Made by a program: the position numbers and the translations under genes. Shown here in pieces: positions 50,661-59,700 of a stretch of 64,000 nt of DNA. The stretch covers positions 8,689,501-8,753,500 of the forward strand of contig NC_134656.1 in assembly GCF_030463565.1 (NCBI RefSeq). Direction: 5' to 3'. The notes beneath the pieces are model-generated. The model had not been told where the DNA came from. It did no database searches and was given only the letters and a program-made list of their open reading frames with translations. How positions within the stretch are numbered: the first letter of the stretch is position 1; each line of letters starts with the position of its first letter. The DNA comes from Pelecanus crispus (Eukaryota > Chordata > Aves > Pelecaniformes > Pelecanidae).

Positions 50661-50730
50661 ATGTCGCGACGGAAGCAGGCGAAGCCCCAGCACATCAACT
50701 CCGAGGAGCAGCCCCCCGATGCTGCAAGTG
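50648..50730 (+). other. Overlapping upstream ORF in the SALL4 leader (exon 1 part)
   Basis: An ATG at 50648, 13 bases before the SALL4 start and in another frame, stays open to the end of exon 1. After the exon 1-2 splice it continues in exon 2 and stops at TGA 58990-58992, giving a 35-codon uORF that overlaps the main start. Its context (C at -3) is weak, so leaky scanning to the SALL4 ATG is expected. If exon 1 is not spliced it meets TGA at 50732-50734. Confidence 0.5.
50661..50730 (+). CDS. SALL4: SALL4 coding exon 1
   Basis: Encodes residues 1-23 and the first base of codon 24. It carries the 12-residue repressor motif starting [12 protein letters not shown], whose RRK (residues 3-5) contacts RBBP4/7 of NuRD in studied SALL proteins. 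The exon ends AGTG with donor GTGAGG at 50731. Donor phase is 1, matching the acceptor of exon 2 (the spanning codon becomes GGG, Gly24). An in-frame stop TAA lies at 50625-50627, so the ATG at 50661 is the first usable in-frame start. Confidence 0.95.
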
Positions 50731-53700
50731 GTGAGGCGCGGCGCAGGGCGCGTCCCAACTTTCGCGATGCGCGGCGGCGGCGCGGGCGAGGGGCGCTTGC
50801 CGGGGGGCTTCTCCCACCCTCGTGCTTCGCCCCCCGCTCTCTTCCCCCCCCCACGGGCGCTGCCGGGAACCCGACCCCCAGCTCCCCGCGGGCTTTGGGG
50901 GGCATTTAAATCCCTGCGGCGCCGCAGCGCGGTGCTGCTCCGCGGGGCCGAGGGGGGCACCGGGGCCGAGCCGGGGGTGGGGAGGGCTCGGTTTCGGGCC
51001 GCGGAGCCCGGGGCTGCCCGAGGGGTCCCTCGCCCTGCCCGGCGCCGCACGCACGCCGCGGGGCTGCGCCGGTGGGGGTGCAGCCTCCTGGGCGGTGAGC
51101 CCGCAGCCTGCTGAGGCGAGGGGCTGGGGGGAGCGGGGGGGAGAGGAAGGAATTGCGAACAATCTTCTCAGGGGTAGGAAATGGCTCGAGTTGGGCTTCC
51201 CCGATCTCTATTTAACACTTTCTCGGTAGTTACATGAGGCGTTTTGTAGGGCTTAAAAAAAAAGGGGGGGGGGGGCTCGGACTATTTTTGTTGGAGATCA
51301 CAATCGCCCCGGACCTTTTGTAGCTTGACCTCCAGCCATCTTTGATTTCCGACTTCCTAAAATAACTCCGGTGAGCTAATGCGGGGTGCGCGCCAGCGCT
51401 TTGTATTCGGGCGGCGTGGGGGTCTCGCTGCCCCCTGCCCCGGCAGCTCGCAGCCCTCCGCCTCGCTGAGGGGAGAGGAAAGTTGAAATTTGCGCTCAAA
51501 TGAGCCCCGAGCCCCGGCGGGGCGGGCGCGCAGGGGCAGGGGCGGCGGGGGCTCTCGCTTGCCGGTGCCCCGGGGAGCGGGGCAGGGCCGGGGCGGCCGG
51601 AGCCTGCCCGGCGTGGCTCCGCGGAGCAGCATCTGCCCGGGGCTGGCGGCTCCCGGGGCTCCGGTGCGGGCTCTCCCCCCCGCTCCCAGCGCCCTGGAGC
51701 CGGGGCAGCGGTGCCCGCCCTGCGGCGAAGCGAGCGCGGAGCCGGGCGGGCCCGTCCCGGGTGGAAGGGGGGGGGGGGGGCTGAGCTGGAGCTGTGCCGG
51801 CTGTGCCCGAACACTCCCGTGGGTCCCCCAGGAACTTTCCTTGCCTTCCTAAGGGACTGCTTTTGCGTGGGGTTTTTCCATCCCTAGAACTGATCGATAC
51901 CACCGCACGGTACAGGAGCTGCTTATTCCCAGCCCGCGGGAGGTTCGGGCTCTTAATTTTTTTTTTTTTTTTTCCCCTCCTCCCCCCTCTCTTCTTTGAG
52001 CCGAAATGTGCAATTGTTGGGTCCGGTTAATGGTGACTTAAGAAACAGCAAGCTGGCCAGAAGGCAATAAATCCCATGTTTAATGCATGACTGTTTTCCT
52101 TTGTGCATATGGTTAGGTTGGGGGATGGAGGTGATGTTTCCACATGTAAATCTCTGCCCACTGCTGGAAAGCCACCTCCGGGGCTGCGCTGAAACAAAAG
52201 GGTTAATAACTCCTGATGCGGCCTGCTCGGGGCGGGGGAGGTGTGCAGGAGGGGAGGATCGCTACACACCGTGCTCTCCGGGGCAATGGCCAGCTGCTTT
52301 TTTGTTGTTGTTGTTGCGGCTTTTTTTTTTTAAACGCCCCCCCCCCCCCCTTCTTTTAACAACAAAACCCTGGATGAAAATCCCTCCGGGAGCCGGGGCG
52401 GCGATTGCACAGGCCGGGGGGACCTGGGGAAGCGCTCGCCCCGCCGGGGGGGCGGGGGGGCTCCTGCCCCCTCGGATGGGGCCGGCTTTTGGGGGCCGGG
52501 GGTCGCGGGGGGCCGGTGCTGCCGCGGGCCGCTCCGCCGGGCCCCTCCGCTGCGGCCCGGGGGCGGCGGCCGGTGCGGGTCCCCGCACGGAAACCCCGTC
52601 CTGCGCGACCTCCGTTTCTGCTTTCGGAAATAAAAATCGCGGCTCCGATGCCTCTTACCGCCCGCAAATCTCCCAAATAGTCGCGATATTCCCCGCTCCA
52701 GGTGTGCCCGTAAATAACAAGTGGTGAAGCTGCATAACAAAGTCGAAATACCGCAGGGATTTGTCTGGGACATTATCGCGTATATACATAATCGTAATAA
52801 TAAAATCAAGCCCTTATCTCCTCTTTTGCAAGTGGTCCTTTTTTTGCAAAGCGATTTGGGACCCACCTCTGTGAACAATGCCGCGTGTTAAGAAACGGTT
52901 CTGCTAACCTGGTGATCAATTAACAGGTCAAAAAATCAGCAGGTGGGCGCTGGAGAATAATGCTACGTACTGAAAATTAGCATTCTCACAAAGGGGTTGA
53001 AAATGCCCATTGTGCCGGATCGCTGCCATTAAAAATCTGATTCCTCCTTCGAAATACAGTATCAAACCGCAACTTTTTTCTCCGGGTAAATTTGGAGATT
53101 TCCTTCATTTAAATCCCCGGCTGGTGCTTTGAGCTCTGCTGAAGCGGAGGGGCGGGGAGGCTGGGGTGGTGTTTAAGGAGGAAAGCCAAGTTTTGCGGGG
53201 GGTTTATTTTATTTCCTTTTTGTTTTAGGTGGCCCGCAGCTGCCGCCGGCGGGGCGGCCGGGCTGCCCCCCCCCCCCCCCCCCCCCGGGCCGGTGCAGCC
53301 GGGGTGCCGCGGCGGTGCGCGGCGTGGAGGGTGCCTGGGAACGGGGGGGGCGGACCGGGAAGGGAGGGGGGGGGCGATGGCCGGCTTGTTTTTCCTTTTA
53401 CGTAAGTGAAACATTATATTGGTTGTAGTGATGAAGCCCTTTTGCTGGGCTCGGCGGCATGTGACGTTTTGACAGAGCTGCTGCTCTAACCTTTGCCTCC
53501 TCCCGCTTGCTGTGGGTGGTAAGTTGATGTCAGGCTTACAATTAGGACTCTCATGCAATTGACCTTGGCAGCGGGGTTTGTGCCGTTTAGCTCGGTCTTA
53601 AACACTGTACTAGTGTTAAGTGTGGTCCGGGGCCGCCGCCTTCACAGCTGCGGGCCGCGCCGGTGGGAGGGAGGGCCGGGAGGACCGGCCGCCGGTGGGA

Positions 53701-56700
53701 GGGGGGCCCGGGAGGGCCGGGAGGACCGGCCGCCGGTGGGAGGGGGGCCCGGGAGGACCGGCCGCCGGTGGGAGGGAGGGCCGGGAGGACCGGGCGCCGG
53801 TGGGAGGGGGGCCCGGGAGGACCGGGCGCCGGTGGGAGGGGGGACCGGGAGGGCCGGGAGGACCGGCCGCCGGTGGGAGGGAGGGCCGGGAGGACCGGCC
53901 GCCGGTGGGAGGGGGGCCCGGGAGGACCGGGCGCCGGTGGGAGGGGGGACCGGGAGGGCCGGGAGGACCGGGCGCCGGTGGGAGGGAGGGCCGGGAGGAC
54001 CGGGCGCCGGTGGGAGGGGGGCCCGGGAGGACCGGCCGCCGCCGAGACTCCGCCGTCGCGCAGGTAGGGCCGGGGCCGGCGGCCCCTCTGCCGCTTCCGC
54101 GGGGGCAGCGCCGCTTTCTTCGGGCTTCAGCCAGGCTCGGGAATCGCCCTTCGCTTGCAAAAGGAAAAGTCACGCTAGGTGATGTCCGGGGGGCGGGGGG
54201 GCAGCCCGGGCCGTGCCCCCCGGGCCGGCCCCGCCTGGCAGCACCGCCCGGGGGCGGCCGGTTCCCCGCGGGGCCGGCGCGGGCCGTGAGTGCCCTCCAC
54301 CGACCGGGCCTGCGCCGGGACGGGCCGCGGCACCGGCCGTGCGCCCCGCAGGTAACTCGCAGGCATCTTACCGGGGGTGTCCGGGGGGCTGCGACGGCGC
54401 GGGCAGCGGGGGCGGCTCGGGCTGCAGCAGCGCCGCGGCCTCGCCCCAAGCCCGTGCCCCCATCGGAACTTTTCCTCTCTTAACACTTTTATTTTTGCTT
54501 TCCCGATGCCTATGTGCACCGTATTCTGTCCTTTCTCTCTGGTAGGTGGGTAATCAAGATCAATAGGGTGAATCAGTAGGTAGATAATTACAAAAAAAGC
54601 CTTGAGAGAGAACCTGAAAGCATGCGAAACCCTAATCGTGAGGTGTTACACGTTTCTGGCTCATTCTTGGGTAGAAAAATGGTGCTGATAAATTTGGTGT
54701 AGAAAACATCGAGGGCTCTTGAATATTTCCGTAAGTAGTCGTGTATTTTGCTTACCTCAAGGAAGTGATTTTTTCATCGTTGAAGAAAATGTTTTGAACG
54801 GTGTTTTGTAGTGGAGGAAGAGGGGAAATTTTGGACCGTTTAAAGTTCTTGGAAGTCCTAGCTTTTCAGCTGGGAACAGGAAAAAGAAAATCAGGGAAGC
54901 ACGATGCCTGAGAGCAACAGGGAGCTGATGGCAGAGGTTTTCACATCTAGGACTGGAGTGGGTATTTGCTAATCCTTCATGAGTTAATTTTAACCGTGGA
55001 AGTGCATGGTTATGTTAAAGTAGTTGATCAAATGTAGTCTGTGGAAAAAGTAAGCTCACCAGAGGTATTAAGCTTTTGGGTAGGAAAAAAAAAAATGGGA
55101 GGGAAAGCTGGAGCTCTGACCATTTCCTTCCAATTCAAGTGAAATATAGTTTTATCACAGTTGAAAAAAAATAAATAGGTCACTAATTGCTCAGATGAGT
55201 GGCAGACCAGCAGCAGCCTTTCTGAAATCACATCAAACCAGACAAGACTTATTTCGCTCCTCTTTCACTGGTTCCCTCAAAAAAAAAAAAAAAAAAAAAT
55301 TAATTCGAGCTGTGTGGATTTTATCAGCCTTCCTTGTCGATGACCGCCTTGTCCTACACAATAGTGGATTTTTTCCATCCATTTGCCAGTGATTCAATCT
55401 AACCCCCCTGCTGGGTTTACTGCATTCTTCTAACTTATTGGATAACTAGATGCTGAGAGATAACATTCCTGAAATTCGGGGGTGGGGAGATAAAAAACCC
55501 AGTCGAAGTCCTACCCCTGGGAAGCCTTTGGAGAGGGTTAAGTGAAGTGCAGAAGCAATGGCTGCGGCGGGGCTCTGCTCCCCGGTGGAGCCTGGTGCAG
55601 GCCGCGGGCAGAGCAGGCTGCGGGGCGGCTGCAGAGGAGCCCCGTTAAGTGCGGGGGGGGGCAGGGCAGCGCGGGGGCTTGGGGAACTGGCGCGCTCTGA
55701 TTGCGGGCGCTTGGTGCTCCTGTGAGCCTGGGGAGAGGATGCGGCTAGAAATCAAGATGAAGAGTTTCACAGAAGCTGTTGGGTATTTTAAAGAAACAGT
55801 AAATCGCTCCTTTGTTATTCCAGGTACTGCACAATAACCAAGCATCCTGCTTCTACTGACTGTCTTAAACCCCTTTTTGAGGTAGGGGAAGCTGTTATAC
55901 TGGCTTTTCCGAAGGTGGAAGGGAAAATAAGGCGTAACTCTTCCCTACTTGTCATGCAGAAAGTCGGTACAAGATGAGAATTGAATTTATTTGGAGTCCT
56001 GAGCTAGTGCCTTACTGTCAGACAGGGGAACTGGAAACTGAACCGTGTGACAGTGGCAGCGAGAGCGGGCAGGGGCAAGGCTGCTAACCTGCCTGCTGCC
56101 GCCGAGCACGGCACGGGCGCCTTCCATTTGCTGGAGTTTCCGAGGTGGCAACTGGTGCTTAAGACCAGAAAAGTTACCTCTGGAGCTCCTCAGAATTGTG
56201 CAAATTGGGAACGTAGGCTGTGCTGGAGTTTGGAAAAGGAGGCTTTGAATTGAGCGTGGTCTTATTAATGGAAAAAAATTGAAGGAACTGTCAAGGGAAG
56301 GGAGATGATCAGAAGCTTTGAAGCAGTTAAAGTTTGAGGGCTTGTGAAACAGTAAAGTCTGAGGACTTGTCTAGACGTAGTTATCCTGGAATATCTCCTT
56401 GGGGTGGGCAACAGTCTTTCATGTGGACGTTTCTACTCCACTTGAAACATTTTGCATGGCCACTGCAGAGGTGCAAACTGCAGCGTGAAATGCATGTGCT
56501 CACGGAGGAGATGCCGTGGAAGGAAGAGCTTTGTGCTTTCTAAAGTAAAACGTAAGGTTAGTTTGCAACGCAGGAAAAATGTATAGCTGGGCCTAGGAGA
56601 TTGGACTGTTACAGCCCTAAATGCTACAGGATTTGGAAAACGGGGTTTGATGTTTTAGCCTCTTCTGTGAAATACCTGTTGGATGGATGGAAACAGGAAA

Positions 56701-59700
56701 GTAGTCAAGTAAAGACCTCTCGAGTCAGTGTACAGAGCAGTTACGGAAGCTTCTTGTCTTTTTTTCAACACCAGTGCTTTCTTTCCCGTGATGTCTGCTC
56801 AGACTTTTGCAAAGATGAGTTTAAAAACACCCATTCTTGACCTCAGTTGACCCTATTTATTGACCAAGTTCTGAATCATGTACTACCTGTACTTGTCTGC
56901 AGACTAGATTTCTCTGTATATTTTTCCATAGAGTTAAATCAACTTTAGCGGCATCAGTTTAATGATATTTGGGGTGGGAAATGTATGCTAAAACTATGCT
57001 TTTACTCTCGTTTCCTTTACTTGTGGAAGTTGTTTGGGCTGAAGGAGGGCGGGGGGAAGTATTTAATTCTCCCTGTTTATACATGGGGGATCCAAACAGT
57101 TTTGATCACAGCTGTGCTGAGAACACCTTTCCTCCCTGTACAAGGACTTGTATCCCTGAAGTATACATGATTAGCAGAATTGCGTACATAGAGATTTGGA
57201 TTTATTGTTCTGCAGACCATAGCATAACAGGCCTCTGATACTTGCATTTTTTTAATTGATCAAGTTGTTTTTTTTTTTTTTAAATAAACTTTCACGTGCA
57301 CTTTCTGTCACTCAACATTAAACAGCTGAAGTTTGATTTGTTGAATATACGTATAATACCCTTGTTAACCTAACAAATGTCAAAGTTTGCAATATCCTCC
57401 CTTACAGAGCTTTTACGCTACCCCAAAACCAAAACAGTAAGTCAATGTGCTTGAGTTGTTGCTTGGACATGCTTCCCCTCCACCCTGCCATGTACAGGAT
57501 ATACCCATGTATCAGATGTGTGGTTCAGTTACACCTCTAAAATGAAAGCCACAAATAGCTTCTGTGCTTGCAGAGTCTTCGGTTCCCCTTGTAAAACGGT
57601 GTGGGGTAGTAATGCGGAACCAGAGCTGAGCCCCAGGATGAGTTACCGAAGATACAAGACCCGAATAGAAGAGATCTCGTAACACAAGTTCTCAATTGTG
57701 GTTGAGGTCTGCAGTGTGCCCCGCTGGGTGTGTGGGAGGCGAAGTGCTTGGTTACTGCGCCCTTGGCACCCATCAAAATTGGGCCAATTAATGTGAGTTA
57801 GAGGGCACTTCCCCTGATGGGGGCTGTAATATGTCTACAGCCCTCCCCGCTTCCCCCTCAGCGGTATGAGTCTCAGGTTTTACCTCCTGAATACTCCTGC
57901 CTCCCATGCCCCGTGTGTTTGCCCGCCTCAAGCTGGGTGCGAGTTTTGTTGTTTGAAGGATGGCTAGATTGAGCAAAAACATCCTGTTTTGGTTTAGAAT
58001 TTCTTTTAACCTCTCTTGTTCTGATATTTCTCTGAATGATTTTTTTTTTTTTTTGGTCCGCATGCAAATTATGCTCAGTCTAACCTGTGGGGCAGTGGTG
58101 GAGGAAGGGCAGGAGTGGACTTGCAGACCACCTTCGCTTTCCCTCCCCCTCCCTAAGAGCGGGTGATTTGCGGATGCAGCTAAACAGCCTGTCCTGAGCG
58201 GGTCTGAAACGACTTCGCGTGTTTTGCAAGCAGGACTTGTTGCATTGCTCTCTAATAATCGTCATCAGTATCAACGTAGGCTCATACCGACGTGTGGGGT
58301 TCTGTAAGTTAATCATCTTTTCTTTACTACTGTGGCTTTTTAGAGGTTGTTTTTTATGTGAGTGTGTTTTTGAAGTATTTAAAAGCTAATATTGGACTGA
58401 CTTTTGCTTTTGTCATCCCTCTTTTGGTAGTAATTACTTTCATAATGGCAGAGTGAATGTTATTTAATAGATCAGTGTGCGATTTAAGACCTGCTCGGGA
58501 ATTCTTAACAATCTTATGTGAATTTCTGTGAGGTGGTTAACTAAGGATTACAAACTGAAGTACAGACACGAAATAAGCTTACGTGATGTTTTGCTCGGTG
58601 TTACGATGCCTTCTCTGTCTTCCTTGGGTTGTGTTCCTTCTAAGCTGTTTTGCAGGTGCTAGTTGACTTGCTGCACTGTTCCCTTTTTACCTGTATGAAG
58701 GGATATGCGATAAACCTCTTTCCATTGAGCCTTGTGAGATTCCTTTTGTATTATTGTTTTTATTGAAAACAGAACTGAGATGCAGATTTCTTTGGGGCTG
58801 CAAAAGGAAACGGGCTGTAGGAAAAGAAAGAGCAGGACTTAAGTTCGATCTGCAATTTTGATTCCAGTGTCTTTAACTTGAAATTTGGGTGAAGTCAGTG
58901 ATCTTAAGAGTAGGGAATACTCTGTCTAAATCTAGCTATCACTAATGTGACTTTTTTTTATTTCAAGGGAGTCCACAAGGCGTCCCAGGTGACGGAGATG
59001 GTGAAATGAGTTCCAAAAGGTGCCGCACGGAGGAAACTAAAATCTGTGAGAAATGCTGTGCAGAATTCTTTGATCTCTCTGAATTCCTTGAGCATAAGAA
59101 AAATTGCACTAAAAATCCACCTGTTCTAATCATGAATGACAGTGAGGGAACAGTACCCCCTGAAAGCTTCTCTGAAGCTTCTCTAGGGAGCTTTCCAAGT
59201 GATCGAATGGATAGCAGGACACGCAAGGACATTCAGGCAAAGGGCTGCACTGGTTCCATGGAAAAGAGAGAAGGAAAAATGGATGCTGAGTCGGTAGGAG
59301 GAATGTACCTTAAAATAGAACCCCCTGTCACGCCTGCGGCTCCTGGGCTAAGCTATCTACCAAAATCCAAAGTACCAAACACTAATGTGACTTTGCAGAC
59401 AATACGTGGCACTAAAGTGGCTGTGAACCAGCGGACCTCTGATGCCATCTCTTCTTCGGCAGCCAGTTTTAATGCTATCCCCATGATCCTGGAGCAGCTC
59501 GTGTGTCTGCAGCAGCAGCAACTCCAGCAAATTCAGTTGACGGAGCAAATTCGCATTCAGATTGCCATGATGGCTCCCCATGCCCTGCATCCTTCTATAG
59601 CAGCTGCTACTGATCCACTAAAAGCTCTGGGTGCTCACATGTCTCAGCAGCTGTCGGCTGCTGTTGCTTTGATCGGACAAAAAGCTGGAAGCCAGAGCCT

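Larger units (their letters stand above)
49600..54480. promoter_or_regulatory. CpG island complex over the SALL4 promoter, exon 1 and 5' part of intron 1
   Basis: CG dinucleotides become frequent at about 49.6 kb and remain so, with AT-rich interruptions, to about 54.45 kb. Upstream and downstream DNA is CpG-poor. A broad CpG island at the 5' end is typical of developmental transcription-factor genes. The densest parts are 50.25-51.2, 51.4-51.75, 52.38-52.65 and 53.2-54.45 kb. Boundaries were set by eye; no CpG ratio was computed. Confidence 0.8.
50731..58967 (+). other. SALL4 intron 1
   Basis: An 8237-bp phase-1 intron, GTGAGG...TTTCAAG. The first 3.7 kb are GC- and CpG-rich and carry long G/C homopolymers, a minisatellite and a more AT-rich block with an OCT-SOX-like site. 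From about 54.5 kb to the acceptor the sequence is ordinary unique DNA with a few A/T runs, such as 21 A at 55279-55299. Large open frames in the GC-rich part occur on both strands and in several frames at once, which is what stop-poor GC-rich DNA does by chance, so I call no gene there. A cryptic alternative first exon cannot be excluded. Confidence 0.9.

Noticed and set aside
50479-52878. Many long open frames on both strands around exon 1 and early intron 1
   Set aside because: CpG-island DNA is poor in stop codons. None shows a recognisable domain except the SALL4 exon 1 frame itself.
53553-54483. Gly/Arg- and Pro-rich proteins of 209, 287, 277 and 172 codons on both strands
   Set aside because: All are translations of the minisatellite and flanking GC-rich DNA. 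Several frames are open at once on both strands, and the repeat unit explains the periodic peptides.
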